The notes under the pieces were generated by a model. It was given only the letters and a program-made list of their open reading frames with translations. It was not told the origin of the DNA and did not search any database. A program made the position numbers and the translations under genes. Below, piece after piece: positions 33,524 through 46,653 of a DNA stretch of 64,000 bases (position 1 is its first letter; each line of letters begins with the position of its first letter). Source of the DNA: Cenococcum geophilum 1.58 (lineage: Eukaryota; Ascomycota; Dothideomycetes; Gloniales; Gloniaceae); contig KV748236.1 of assembly GCA_001692895.1 (NCBI GenBank), forward strand, positions 620,241 through 684,240, read 5' to 3'.

Positions 33524-34300
33524 TACCTTTAAGCCAAATTTAAGGATAACTCCCCTATCCGCTTTACATCTATTAGTAAAATGCTATAGTATTTAACCGC
33601 TATATATATAAACCCAAATAAAGCATAGGACGTATGTTATAACTATAATGGCTTAATAATAAAGTTGTATTAATCCTTTACTAAGTTTTAGACTTAATTC
33701 TTATACCTAGCAGGTAAAGGCTAGGTTCCCCTTAAAAACTACTATTTAGACCTATATAATAAGCTAACGATTTAACTATAAGAGAAGATTGCGGTAGCCT
33801 TAGACGACCTACTAACCTACTAAAAACTTGCAGCCCAATATCTATTACTTAACTTAGAATTAAAGCGAATTAATGCCCGTTCTAATTAACAAAAAAGGGC
33901 TTATAGTAGTTAAAACTCATTAACTATACCTATAGGAGCTAGAGTAGAAAGATAAGCTATAACCGCCCTTATACTAAAAGCGGTTATATTTATATACTAG
34001 TAAGCCTTACATAACTAGCTACGTACCACACTATTAACTAGTACTTATAGTAATACCCTAATTAACCCTACCTTAGCTACGTGCTATAACTATAATAAGG
34101 AGGGTTACTTTACTTTGTCTTGCTTAGAGCTAAAGAATATAGGCAATATTAAGGAAATAGAGGAAGGAGAAACGTCTAATAAGTTGGGAAAAGAAGAACC
34201 CTAGGAAAAGACTCCCCCCTAGGGTACCCTATTAATCTTAAAGAGATTAATCTTAGTTAGTTAATAGGTAGAAAGCATTTCACCATTCTATATATAGTAT
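33524..34300 (+). pseudogene. gag: gag of C, C-terminal part
   Basis: It continues the frame of 9145-9678 across the E2 insertion (DA-RYL-AKFKDNSPIRFTS, then MLQYLTAIYINPNKA), matching the usual fungal gag core. The zinc knuckle at 34082-34123 reads CYNYNKEGYFTLSC. The second Cys and the His are now Tyr. The protease region follows in the -1 frame. Confidence 0.75.
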
Positions 34301-34317
34301 CTTAAAATAGATATAGA

Positions 34318-37116
34318 GTAAATATAACCGCCCTTATTAACACTAGAGTAAATAACTTTGCCTTTATAAATACTGCCTATATAAATAATATTACCAAATT
34401 TCTAAATGCAAAAGCCACCTAATTAGAGAAGCCTATTTAAGTAAAAGGCTATAACAGCTAAGCTGTTTAGCCGGTTATCTATATTTTAAAGTTATATATT
34501 GCTTTTAATAGATAACGCTAATACGGTATCCCTTTCTATATCCTAAACCTAGGGTCCTATAATATAATCCTTAGCCAAAAATAAACATCCTATTTTAATA
34601 TTTAGCTAAATATATAATAAAGACAATTTGTCTAGCTAGAGGATAGACTAAAACTACCCTCCTTTATTAGGGAAATCTAAACTAATCGTAAGATACTAGC
34701 CATAAAGGCTAACCCTACCTACTAGTAGGATGTCTAGGCCCGTAACCTAGCCTTTACCTAAAAATACGCCCGCTATAAAGCTAGAAAGAACTTTATACTA
34801 ATAAAGATACTCTCCCAAAGCGCTATATTTAAAAAGGACTCTATATATAGAAGCAGGACAAATAGTAATATAGACAACGTTTAAATTATATAGAACTAAC
34901 TGGTATGGAAAAGAACGTATTAATAAGATATAAGGGATAACCTCTAAAAGATGCGATAGGAGCTAAAAGGAGTAATAATAACGCTAGTACCCTAGAAGCC
35001 CCTAAGGTTATATACACCCCTATTATTATATAACCCCCCTATTACTAGGGAGTAGTAAACCCCTAGTCTAGAGGTTTATAAACTATTAGGATATAGCTAC
35101 TAGTATATATTAAGCTGCCTAAAAGGATTTATGTATATAGAACTATAGCGCCATAGCCTAGAGGCTGCATGCGTAGTATTATACGTAGTATAATACAATG
35201 GATAATAATAAAAAAATAACCCCCCTATAGTAGATATCGCTGCAATTAGCGCTATAGTGTTTTACTTTAATATATACCAGAAAGACAATAAGGTTTTTAT
35301 AATAAGCCTATATAAAATTAACCGAATTATTAATAATAGGGAGGAAGAGCTAGCTAAGGAAACCGATAAGGAACTAGTTAAACACCTCCTTTTTACTATC
35401 TATATAAATTATAAGGATATATTCTTAAAAGCGGCTTTAGATAAGTTACTCCCTTACCAGAAATATAATTATAAGATTTAATTAAAAGCTAATAACTCGC
35501 TAGGCTATAGCCCCCTCTACTAACAATTAACGGACAAGCTAAAAGTAACTAAGTAGTACTTAATTAATAACCTAGATAAAGGGTTTATTGAGCTAAGTTA
35601 AGCCCCTTTTGCCTCCCCTATCCTATTCGTAAAAAAGCCTAATAAAGGCCTTTATTTTTGTATTAATTATTAAAAGCTAAACGCTATTACTTAAAAGGAT
35701 TAGTATTCTATTTCTTTAATTAATAAGACTCTTATATATCTAAGCTGGGTAAAGATCTTTACTAAATTTAATATCCGCTAAGCTTTCTACTAAATTAGAA
35801 TAAACCCTATATCTAAAGACTTAACAATATTCTATACCCGTTATAGTTCCTATAAATATAAAGTTCTTCCTTTTAGATTAATAAACGGACCGGCTATATA
35901 CTAAAGGTATATAAATAATGTTCTTTTTAATTACCTTAATAAATTCTATATAGTATACCCAGACGATATTTTTATATACTTAGACAACGAATTTAAGTAT
36001 TAAGTTTCTATTAAGAAGGTCCTAAAAAAACTATAAAACGCGGGCTTATAAGTTAATATTAAGAAATATAAGTTTAGGGTAAAACGTATAAAATATCTTA
36101 GGTTTATTATAACTATAGAAGGAATTAAGGTTAACCCTAAGAAGGTAAAGGCAATCTGTAACTAAAAGCCCCCTTATATAGTAAAAGGGATTTAGTTCTT
36201 CCTTAGGTTTTATAATTTCTACTACTAGTTTATCTATAACTACGGAATTATAGTAAAACCTCTTATATAACTAACTAAGAAGGATACGCCTTTTATCTTT
36301 AATAATAACTATATAAAAGCCTTTAAAGAGATAAAGGATTAACTTATCTCTTTCTTAATCCTTTATTACTATAACCCGGACCTTAAATTAATGCTAAAAA
36401 CGGACGCTTCTAATAGGGTTATAGTAGGAATCCTATTATAGTTATATTTAGATAGTAAATAGTACCCTATTACCTTCTTTTTAAAAATAATAAACCTAGC
36501 TAAGTATAACTACAAAGTATATAATAAAGAAATACTAGCTATTATTTAATTACTCTTCTAATAGTGTATAGAGCTTAAAGGTATAAACTCCTAGATTAAA
36601 ATATATACAAATTATAAAGCCCTAGAGTACTTTATAACTATAAAGCAGCTTACTAAATAATAAGCCTAATAGGCTAAGATACTCTCCTAATTATTTTTTA
36701 TAATTATATATTGTTTTAGCAAGTAAAACTTTAAGGCTAATACCCTAACCCAAAGAGAATAAGATATAAGACCTTAAGATAAGCTAAAGACCTAATATCG
36801 GACGCGCGCCCTTTTTTATTCTAAATAGCTTAACCTATAGATTCTTAAGAAGCTAAACTCCTAGCTAAACGAGCTAGTATTAATAGAAGAGACCTTAGAC
36901 GAACTAATAGGGCTAATTAACCGCCTCTTAACTATAAACCGCATGGCTAACGCCCTAAAGGCCCTCTATAATTAAGCCGTAAAAGAAAACCCCGATTTTA
37001 AAGTAGAGGAAGGGTTACTCCTATACTAGGAGCGGCTTATAGTCCCCAATATTAATAATTTACGGGCTAAACTAATCCGCAAAGCTTATTATTAAGTTTC
37101 TATAATATACCTTAGT
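34318..37116 (+). pseudogene. pol: pol of C, protease to integrase N-terminus
   Basis: The frame is -1 relative to gag. Protease ALINTRVNNFAFIN starts at about 34330 (catalytic Asp now Asn). A linker follows. It contains the only sizeable stop-free piece in a true coding frame, 35257-35481 (74 codons, EEELAKETDKELVKHLLF). RT is about 35540-36240, with PFRLING and an active site YPDD that keeps both Asp (35956-35967). RNase H is about 36370-36790 with LKTDAS. The integrase zinc region starts at about 36990 and is cut by E4. It resumes at 46088. Confidence 0.75.
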
Positions 37117-37539
37117 TATTACGGACGCTCTAAGTACGATGTTATAACTACTTAGGGAAGAGTCGGAAGAAGCTAGTTGGTTAATTCAGGCACGGTCTAG
37201 GATGGAGCCAGTAGAACTATGTGACGAGGAATAGTAACCGAGGTTACATAATGTGCTACGTATTAAACGAGAGGAATAAGAGGAACTTACGTACCTTATA
37301 TACAAGACGTATATTACGTATAAGAAGGATTTTATAGGAGTACGGTTGCGTATTTAAGGACCCTCGGTCCCTACCTAGATAGTTCCTTTCTTATAGTAAT
37401 TCTTAGAATATAATTAGAGTTAATCTATTAGGCAACCACTCTACTAGTTATTATTACGTTGTTAACTTTAACTCATATCACCTATATACCTAGCCCAATA
37501 ACGAGCCTATTGTAGTTCTTGCTACAAGGTTCCGTTACA
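37117..37539 (+). repeat. 5' LTR (type A) of E4
   Basis: 423 bp, TATTACGGACGC to CCGTTACA. U3 lacks the AATCTATA repeats and has ATTAAACGAGAGGAATAAGAGG-like sequence instead, shared with 45660-46082. The primer-site sequence CAATTACTAC follows directly. Confidence 0.85.
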
Positions 37540-37584
37540 CAATTACTACCTAGTTACGGTATTAAGTATAGAAAGTCAAACAAT

Positions 37585-40500
37585 ATACCACTAAAAGCAG
37601 CCACTATAACGCTATTGACGGCGGCAACTACTTTAAGGTCAGGTAACGACACCAGTATAGTAGATACTGACTTATAGCAACCTGTAACGGTTGGATAACT
37701 ATAAGAGATAGTTAACTAGCTAATAGAAAACAATATAACGTTAAAAAATAGGATTAACGGAATAGGCGTAGTAAAGGTTAAGTTACTATCGATCGAAAGA
37801 TACTTAGGAGTGAGATTAAAGCTTAAAGGATTCCTTACGTAAATGCACTTTAAGGTTGCATAAGAGGGAGTAAAGCTAGTAATACCTATAGATCGAATAG
37901 CGTATGCAGGATTGTTCCTAACAAAAAGAGCACTTAAGTGGTTTAAGCCTTACCTTACAGAAATCCAGGCAAATAGAATGACGACCACTAACCAAAAGGT
38001 ACGATTTATGTTCTTAAGCTGGGAAGGGTTTACAGAGCGACTTATATAAATGTTTAGAGACCTAGAGGCAGTAACTATAGCGGAAAGAAAACTCTAAAAC
38101 ATTACGTAATAAACCTTAGTAATAGAGTACACAATATAGTTCCAGACGTTAGCGACGTAAGTAGAGTAAAATAATAAGGCGCTTATAGCACAGTATAAGC
38201 AAGGACTTAAGGCTAAAGTCTAGGATATAATTATCCTAATAGAAGATACGGACACCCTAATGGAACTAATAGATTAAGTAATTAAGATTAACAATTAGAT
38301 CTACTAAAGGGAATAGGCTAAGAGAGGCTAGAACAGAGTTTTATAGTCGTATAAGGCGCAGAGTATATAATAACTAAAGCTAAGTTAAAAACCGTGGTAT
38401 AGCGTAGAGCCAATGGACCTAAGTAGTACTAAAGAAGCCTATAAAAGATAGAGTAAACGACTATAGAAACCTAGAGGACAAGAATTAAGTAATTAAAGGT
38501 CTAAGGAGCAGAGGCTAAACCAGGGATCTTAGTAGTAGAAGACGTTTAGGCGGACTCTATAGCAAGAAAAATGGTTTAAAGAGGGAGCTTATATAAATTG
38601 TGGGAAATAAGGTTATTACGTTAGAGACTATAGAAGTAGGTAGAGTCACTATATAGTAAAAGGGATGAGACTAGTAGACGATATATACGTATAGAGGGAC
38701 GATAATATGCTGCGAGGAACAAAAGAATATTTAATTAGAAGTTTCGTGTTTTATTATAACAACGCATGCCAAATTTATAAGGACGCTAAGTACGGCGCAA
38801 GCTATTGGCTATAAGAGCCAGTACCTATAGGATATAGAGGAACTAACGAACTAGCTCGCAGATCGGATATTAAGGACAATAAATTTAACATAGGCGAAGC
38901 ATTTCGTGATAATAAGGTAATAAAGGCGGTTTACTAGGAACGCGCGGCTATTAGAGATGTTATACTAAAGGTAGAAGATAATTCCACTATAGAATAGGGA
39001 ACATTAGTAGGGATTAAGACCCCGCTAGATATAATATCTATCGCTTCGCAAGATGTAAGAGAAGTAGGATAGTAAGCCACTTTGGTACTTAATAAAGGCA
39101 AAAGGCTAAAGACTTAAGACTTTTATAACGAGATGCGAGATAACTAAGATTCTTAAGACGAGATAAGGTAAGCTTAAGGACCTATAANNNACNANAACCG
39201 ATNNAGNAGAGNANNNGCTTAGTTNANNNATATANAAATNAGCTTAGGANNNAGNTTCCTANNGGNATAANANTCTTAAGACGAGATAAGTAAGATTTAA
39301 GACTTTTAAGATAAGATAAGAATACTAAGTAAGCCTAGTTAGACTAAGGCTAAAGCTAAGCTTAAGATAGAAGCAAGCTTAGGATTAAAGAATCTAAGGG
39401 GTTAAGAATTTGGAGTATAAATAAGGACACCTATAAATAGGAGGCAAGGAGCTTCTTTATAGATTAGAGAATCTATAGTATAAACGGCAGTTAGACTAGG
39501 AGATAGATATATAGACCTAGAGGACTTACTAGGGGAATATAGTATTTGGCCTAAAGATTAAAAAGTTAATACCAAGATTAAGAAGTAAGAAGACTTTAAG
39601 GATTAATCTACAAGACGTAAACTAAAAGAAACCATAGAAGAGTTTAGGTAAAGAATTATTGCATAGTAAGAATAGAAACTAGATAAGAGATCTAATATAT
39701 TGGGACATATAAGGGGCAGAGCGCTAGTATAAAGAATTACTAATAGGCCTAGGGCAGGTATACTAAGAGCTAAGTGGCTTACCGAACTGGAAAATAAAGA
39801 GGATTTAGGAATTCCTACTAGGTTTAAAAAACAACACATAAAGGGCTATTACAACGCAGTAATAAGAAGATACTTCTTTATGGATAAGCTATATATACTC
39901 TAATAGCTATACTAAAAGTAGTATAGACAGCGACATAATAATAAGTGGGAAGATTTCTATATATAGTTAGATAAGAAAGTTATTTAGGACCACCTAATTA
40001 TAGAAAAGGCTATAAGTTATATTAAAGGAGCCTTAATTATAATATTAAAGGATCTAGAAGAATAATTAGAGGACTAGAGAAGTAAGAGATGTATCTTAAT
40101 ACCTGCGAATAAAGCTATAACGTTTAGATTAGTACGATAAAGGTTTAAACTTAAGGGTGAAGATAAGCTAAGAGTTAACCTAAAGTACCTAGTATACTAT
40201 ACGCTATTATGGATTACCTATATAGACGATATATACGAAATATATAAGAATCTAAAAGAAAATAATTAGAAATACCCTATAAGGATATACTGGATAATAG
40301 ATAAATAATAGTATAAAAATGCCAAATATATGCACAGATAGCATCTAGCAGAAGTCTAAAAGAAAGGGGATTTAATACTTTAACTAGGAAGATTCCTTAC
40401 AGAAGAATACTTAGACGGACGATAGTAGTGGGAATACTTAGAAAATATATATCTATGGTATATTAAAGATAAAAAGTAAACTAGGCATTAGCTAAAGAAT

Positions 40501-40659
40501 AAGCTAAGTATAATAGGATTAAGTAGCTAATAATTAGGAAAAGTAGAGGCTTACGGGACTAGAGGGAGCCAGTAGTAGAGCCTTAGACCCTTAAAGGAAT
40601 TTAAGGACAACACCTAAATTTAAGAGTTAAATGGTAAGATTAACAGTTTAAAGCGCTAA
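37585..40659 (+). pseudogene. gag: gag of E4
   Basis: ATA start (37585) to TAA at 40657 with no net indel, about 1,024 codons. Capsid-like part with ALKWFKPYLTEIQ and SWEGF. The zinc knuckle (about 38590-38632) reads AYINCGK-GYYVRDYR. The C-terminal half contains RRYF and KWEDFYI, conserved among all copies. The TTTAAAG heptamer sits at 40647-40653 in phase. Confidence 0.8.
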
Positions 40660-43600
40660 TAGATAGTAGAGTAATGCGAAACCATATCTTACTAGTAGTA
40701 GTTAAGAGAATAAGGCTACCTTATAGATAGAAGGAGCAATTTTACCTATTAGTTATAATTTTAAAAGATCTAATAGCCTACGGAGGAGGGATTATTAATC
40801 TTAAAATAGGACCTATTTAGATAACCATTAAAGGAAAACGAATTAAGATATCTTTTAATATCCTACCATTGGGACGGGATAAGGTAGTATTAGGGATGCC
40901 TTAATTATAGGAATATAATCTAAAAATTGATTGGATTACAGGCCAGGTTAATATTAGAGATACTTAATGCTGGAAGATATAACAACAAGCTAAGATAGTA
41001 TAGTACTAAGTTGGAGTGATATATAAGGAGACTAAGCGAGGCTTAAGTTATATACTAAAGAGATACTATAAGTATAGCAAGAAACTATAGTTACTAAAAA
41101 GTAAAAAGCTATTAGATTATATAGTATAGGACTATAAGATAGAATTAGAACTAGGAATAAGTCTAAGGTTCTTTCTAATCTATAAGCTTACTAAAGAAGA
41201 AGGTAGAGCACTTAAAGAGTTTATTTAGAAAAACTTATAAAACGGATATATTAGACCATCGCAGTTATTAGCGGGTTATCTAGTACTGTTTATACTAAAG
41301 AAGAACGGCAAAGTAAGGCTATATATTGACTATAAACAGTTAAACAGCATTACTTAAAAGGATAGGTATTCTTTACCCTTAATTAGTAAAATCTAAGATA
41401 GAATAGGCAACGCGTAAATCTTTATAAAGATAGATCTAAGATAGGCGTACTATTAGATCCGGATTAAGGAAGGCAATAAATAAAAGGCAGCCTTTAGGTT
41501 AAAGGAAGGACTATATAAACTATTAGTTATATAATTCGGGCTTATAAACGCATTAGCAACGTTCTAGAAGCGTATTAATAATATATTAGGAGAATACTTA
41601 GATGAATTTGTTATAGTATACCTTAACAATATTATTATCTATTTTATAACTAAGGAAGAGCACGGAGAATACGTTAAATAGGTTTTATAGAGACTATAAG
41701 AAGAATAGATGCTAGTAGCAATTAAGAAATATAAGTTCTTTATAAGGAAGACAGATTTTGTTAAATTTATTATTAAACTAGGCTAACTTAGCATAGATCT
41801 AAAAAAGATTAAGGCTATAGTAAATTGGTAAGAACTAGAGAATGTAATACAGTTAAGGTTATTTCTAGGGTTTTGTAATTACTATAGAAGGTTTATAGAG
41901 TAATAGTTAAAGGATATTAAACTATTTACGCAATTAATGAAGAAAGAAGAACTATAGGCATGGGGAAGGGAATAGTAAGAGTTATTTAAAAAGGTTAAAG
42001 AGTTGTTTACCTAGGAGCTAGTTCTTAAGATCTATTAACTAGGACTAAAGACGGTTATAAAAACGGATGTATTAGACTATACACTAGGGGCATACTTTAT
42101 ATAAAAATATTAAAATAAATAGCACCTAGTGGCATACTATAGTCGAAAGATAACACCACTAGAGTTAAACTATAATATTTACAATAAGGAGTTATTAAGG
42201 ATAGTTACAGCACTAAAAGAATAGAGAGCATTCTTATAAGGCATAGAGAAACTATTTATGGTTAAAACGGATTATAAGAACCTAATAGGATTTTTAATAA
42301 TAAAGGAACTTAACTAAAGATAGGTTAGATAGGTAGAGATGCTTACAGAATACTATTTTAAAATTTAGTATACTAAGGGTATAGACAACACGCAAGCAGA
42401 TACTCTAAGTTAAAAGGCTGAATTATAAAATAATAAAAAGCCATTAGGGGCTTTACTGCGAAAAGATATAGACGGATTAATTAGGTATAATTATCTAAAG
42501 ATCGCAGCAACTTAAGAAAACGAGGAACTAGAAAAGGTCTATAAGATACTAAAGAGCTTTTAGGTATAAAGAATTCTAAAAGCATAGCTATAAGATCTAT
42601 AGATAGATATATACGAAAACTAAGAAGTAAAGTATATCCTAAGAAGTATAGTAGAGTAGTTCGTAGAGGACTTCTATAAGGGACTAACTTAAGGACATAA
42701 TGGAGCTATAGGCTTAGTGTTAAGACTTTAAGAGGAGTATATTATTAATAGAATCTAGAATATTATAAAAAAAGTAATAAAGGAGTGTCTAAATTGCTAA
42801 AGGAATAAACTAATAAAGTATAAGCCATATAGAGGGCTACAACCTATTAAAATACCAGAGAGACTATAGGAGGTTATATTATAGGACTTTATTATTAAGT
42901 TACCTAAGTTAAGAGATCCTATTACCGGATAAGACCATAACGTAATCTTAGTAATAGTAGATAAGCTTATAAAGTAGGGATACTTTATAGTATACACAGA
43001 AAAAATATTAGCAGAAGATATCGCTAAAATCTATATTAAAGAAGTGTCTATAAAATATAGAGTACTAAGTAAAACTATATTAGATAGGGATTTAAGATTT
43101 ATAGCAGCATTTTAGGAGGTATTCTTAGCGGAGTAAAGAGTTAGAGTAGTAACTTCTACCGCATATTATCCGCAGACAGACGGTTAGATAGAAAGATTAA
43201 ATTAGATATTAGAACAGTATTTAAGGCATTATATTAATTATACACAGAATAATTAGGTATTGCTATTATTAGTTATATAGTTTACATATAATATAACACC
43301 TTAAGAAGGGATAGGTATATTACTATTTAAGGCAAATTACGGATATAAGCTAAGAACATTATTATTACTATGGCAAGCGAAGAAAATAAGTAGTATAGTA
43401 AAAGAGAGAATAAAGACGTTAATAAATCTTTATATAGACCTTATAGAATTAGTAAAAAAGGTATAAGAGAGAATAAAAAAGTATTATAATGCTAAGAGAT
43501 CTAAGGGACTAGATCTTAAGGAGGGAGATAAAGTATAGCTACTATATAAAAATTTTAAGAGTTAACGACTAAGTAAGAAGTTGGACTATGTTAGACTAGG

Positions 43601-45777
43601 ACCTTTTAAAATTACGTAAAGGATTTCACCAGTCACGTTTAAGTTAAACCTACTAGCTAAGATAAAAATTTACCCTATACAGCATATCGCAATACTAGAG
43701 CTAGTATACGGAAATATTAAGCCACCGGTCTATAAAGTAGACACGTATAGAGGATAGGAAAAAGACAAATAGCAAGTTTTAAAGATTGTTAGTTATAAGG
43801 ACATTAATAATAAAACATAGTACGAGGTTAAGTAGATAGGCTATACTAAGACTACCTAGAAACTACTAGAGAATTTAAAGAACGCTATAGGAAAGGTATA
43901 GGAGTAGTAGTAGATTAGTAGATTCTTTAATTAACGTCTAATACGGATCCTATCTAGGCCCACGCAGACTACTCCGTACACAAGGGGAAAGTAATATTAA
44001 CAGGAAAAACCCCTTGCTATTGGGGGGAGGAAAAACCCTATGAGCCACCTTAGTAGGATAAAAAACCCCGAATTGCCATACCTGCATAAGTAGCGGCCCT
44101 ACGGGCCTACAGCTCGTCCTCCTCCTTAGATGTTTCGAACTCCTTAGAAACCACTACTTCCTTCTCTAGCTTATCCAAAGCTAGGGTTCACTACGTCCTA
44201 GCTAGGCCTTGCCGATCAATTGCTATATGCTTATAGTTATACCCCATATCCTAACCACCCCTATATACTGTCTCTTATTAACCATTACCATATACGCTAT
44301 ACCTCCCCCCCCCCTAAGGCCTATCGAAGGCGTAAGGGGGATTCATCCAATCTACTATCCTAAAACTAAAAGATAAAAGCGGGATGTGTATGTGTGTGTA
44401 TCTGGGTATCTTTTATACCTAGGCCCCAGTCACTAGGCCCTCTCTAAGGGTACCACTCCGTTAAGAGGAGACAAGGAAAACCGTACGGGGTTATCCAGCT
44501 GCCGCTTTTAGTAGTATTATAGCAGTACAGCAAGTGACCGCATGCTCCATAGGCGATCGCCCTAGGGGTTAGGAGGGGCCGTATATTTGCTTGTTTATTC
44601 GTTTGTTCACGTTTACCTATTTATTAATGTGAGGTCATTAATGCTTTCCACTAGGGGACGGGGGGTGATATCGAATACTGTGCATCCATGTTGGATCATA
44701 CAGGTGCCCTGAATAGGAGAATGTAGTAGTTATCGTACTGTAGAGAGCCAACAGTAGTGGTTTTCAAGATCTCACCATCTGAAAATTTTTCACCACCGCC
44801 CTTAACGCCTACAACCACCACAGGTCCTGTCCGCACGCTATACAACGTCTCTGCGTTAGCTCTAGATCTGAACTTCAAAGACCAGGTTCGTAGCCATCAC
44901 CACGTACAGGTACAGAGTCCGATTTCGACGGCTAGGTATAGGAGTATCGGAAGAGATTAGGTCAGGTAGTATTAATAAGGAAGGATCGCTAAAGAATAAG
45001 TCACCTAAGGGGGACCTAAAAAGAGCAGTTGCCGAGCTACTTAGATCTATTTCCTTCTCTATTAGAGGAAAATTTGTTCTTTTATTACTAAGTTTCTACT
45101 CTTTAAAATAAACCTTCTTATAAACCTTCTTAAGACGGAGTAAATAAGCAGACGCCGCAATATAAGCATCTAGGGCCTTCTGTTCTGCTTTATAAGAACA
45201 TTCTAACTTAGTAAGGGCTTAAGATAGTTTACTATCTAGCCGCATAGCAGCAGATTAAACACAAAACCCTAAGACAAATTAATTAGGGAACTAGACGGCT
45301 ATTAGGAGTAATAGGTCGCGTATATTTAGTATTAGAAGTAGAGCGAACGTTATAGGACAAACAAATATTCGCTTTAGTGCACTTTAAGTAAGAGGACGGT
45401 TATTGCAAAAAAGGGTTCGCCAACGTAATATAAACCAATCCCTCTTTAAAACAACAAGAACACGGAGACGGTATAATCTTACTAAGAGATAATATTATAG
45501 CAATAGTGCAAGCACAACATTAGGCGTATAGAGAAGAAATTGCTTTAAGTATAATAAGTAAGATATTAACCAAATTAATTAGACGGACATTACACCTCTA
45601 GTAAACGACTTAGAGATATTTTAAATCTTTAAGGATAAAGATAAAGAGGAGGGAGATAGTGTTACGGACGCTCTAAGTATAATGTTATAACTACTTAGGG
45701 AAGAGTCGAAAGAAGCTAGTTAGTTAATTTAGGCACGGTTTAGAATGGAGCTAGTAGAACTATATAACGAGGAATAG
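40653..45777 (+). pseudogene. pol: pol of E4, interrupted by S3
   Basis: Protease ALIDS, RT with YLNN (about 41617-41630), RNase H TDYKNL (about 42270), integrase with LDRDLRF-like and ERLN-ILEQYLR motifs, GPF module (about 43590) and chromodomain (about 43770-43906). S3 lies exactly at the chromodomain end. The tail resumes at 44947 and its frame passes the polypurine tract into the 3' LTR (to about 45777), with the REE(L/S)EEAS motif and, just before the stops, RM-LVELY-like sequence. Confidence 0.75.
43907..44933. mobile_element. S3: 1.03-kb non-RIPped insertion of unknown type
   Basis: It is absent from the same place in E1, E3 and E5. It is bounded by a 13-bp direct repeat AGGTATAGGAGTA (43894-43906, 44934-44946), the second copy being the duplicated target. 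Composition is balanced, with a C10 run (about 44308), a TGTG tract (about 44385-44402) and no RIP bias. There are no LTR or TIR ends. Long TSDs suggest target-primed (LINE/SINE-like) insertion. If so the 3' end is on the minus strand at the left, where CTACTAATCTACTAC forms a short simple-repeat tail. Short frames (44757-44960 plus, 44696-44878 minus) match nothing I recognise. Confidence 0.6.
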
Positions 45778-46082
45778 TAACTAAGGTTATATAATGTGCT
45801 ACGTATTAAATAAGAGAAATAAGAGGAACTTATATACCTTATATATAAGACGTATATTACGTATAAGAAGGATTTTATAGGAGTATAGTTGCATATTTAA
45901 GGACCCTTAGTCCCTACCTAGATAGTTCCTTCCTTATAGTAATTCTTAGAATATAATTAGAGTTAATCTATTAGGCAACCACCCCACCAGTTATTATTAC
46001 GTTATTAACTTTAACTTATATCACCTATATACCTAGCCTAATAACGAGCCTATTGTAGTTCTTGCTATAAGGTTTCGTTATA
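45660..46082 (+). repeat. 3' LTR (type A) of E4
   Basis: 423 bp, intact start TGTTACGGACGC and end TTCGTTATA. The polypurine tract AAAGAGGAGGGAGATAG lies immediately before it. The TSD TTAGT follows. Confidence 0.85.
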
Positions 46083-46087
46083 TTAGT

Positions 46088-46184
46088 AAGAATAAAACCC
46101 GTAAAATTATTAACTACCGCTACTATTGGCTAAAAATAGTTGCGAATATTAATTAATATATATAGAACTGTAAAGACTATATAA
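46088..46184 (+). pseudogene. Integrase zinc-region fragment of C between E4 and E5
   Basis: Joined to 37116 it reads ...YLS-KNKTRKIINYRYYWLKIVANIN-YI-NCKDY, the second half of an HHCC domain with the last Cys changed to Tyr. E5 cuts it at 46184. The continuation after 54471 does not read as an integrase core. Confidence 0.65.
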
Positions 46185-46608
46185 TGTTACGGACGCTTTA
46201 AGTACGATATTATAACTACTTGGAGAGGAGTCGGAAGAAGTTAGTTAGTTAATTTAGGCACGGTCCAGGATAGAGCCAATAGAGCTATATAACGAGGAAT
46301 AGTAACTAAGATCACGTGACGTGATCTATATAATCTATAGGATCTATATAATCTATAACAGAGTAGATAAAGTACACGTACATTACGTATAAGGAGGATT
46401 TTATAGGAGTACAGTTATATATTTAAGGACCCTTAATCCCTACCTAGATAGTTCCTTCCTTGTAGTAATTCTCAGAATATAATTAAAGCTAATCTATTAG
46501 GCAACCACTCTACCAATTGCTATTACGTTGTTAACTTTAATTTATATTACCTATACACCTAGCCTAATAATAAGCCTATTGTAGTTCTTACTACAAGGTT
46601 CTATTACA
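46185..46608 (+). repeat. 5' LTR (type A) of E5
   Basis: 424 bp, TGTTACGGACGC to CTATTACA. TCACGTGA at 46312-46319, then AATCTATA-type repeats, a TATATATTTAAGG box, and GTAGTAATT at 46462-46470. AATTACTAC (46610-46618) just after the LTR is its reverse complement. Confidence 0.85.
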
Positions 46609-46653
46609 CAATTACTACCTAGTTATAGTATTAAATATAAAAAGTTAAATAAT

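Larger units (their letters stand above)
37117..46082 (+). mobile_element. E4: chromovirus-type Gypsy element (type A), carrying insertion S3
   Basis: LTRs 37117-37539 and 45660-46082 with TSD TTAGT at 37112-37116 and 46083-46087. It is about 7.93 kb without S3. Some Trp and Gln codons survive here (for example SWEGF near 38018), so it is among the less mutated copies and useful for a de-RIP consensus. N-rich bases occur at 39188-39260. Confidence 0.9.
8951..46184 (+). mobile_element. C: Gypsy element split into three pieces by E2, E4 and E5
   Basis: Pieces are 8951-9678, 33524-37116 and 46088-46184. Removing E2 with one AACGT joins gag in frame across 9678/33524. Removing E4 with one TTAGT joins the integrase N-terminal zinc region across 37116/46088 (KNKTRKIINYRYYW after the join). 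Removing E5 with one TATAA ends the recognisable integrase at a CxxC-like NCKDY. What follows at 54472 is not clearly integrase. Damage is RIP-like but milder than in the E elements, since the RT motif keeps both Asp residues. Confidence 0.8.

Noticed and set aside
42797-42997. Minus-strand 66-codon frame
   Set aside because: Antisense to the integrase core of E4.
44880-44900. tRNA-like B box in S3 (GGTTCGTAGCC)
   Set aside because: Only a partial match, on the strand opposite to the proposed tail, and no A box at a suitable distance. Not enough to call a SINE promoter.
44696-44960. Small genes on either strand within S3 (60 and 67 codons)
   Set aside because: Overlapping frames on opposite strands, no recognisable domain, no start context. 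Kept only as part of S3.
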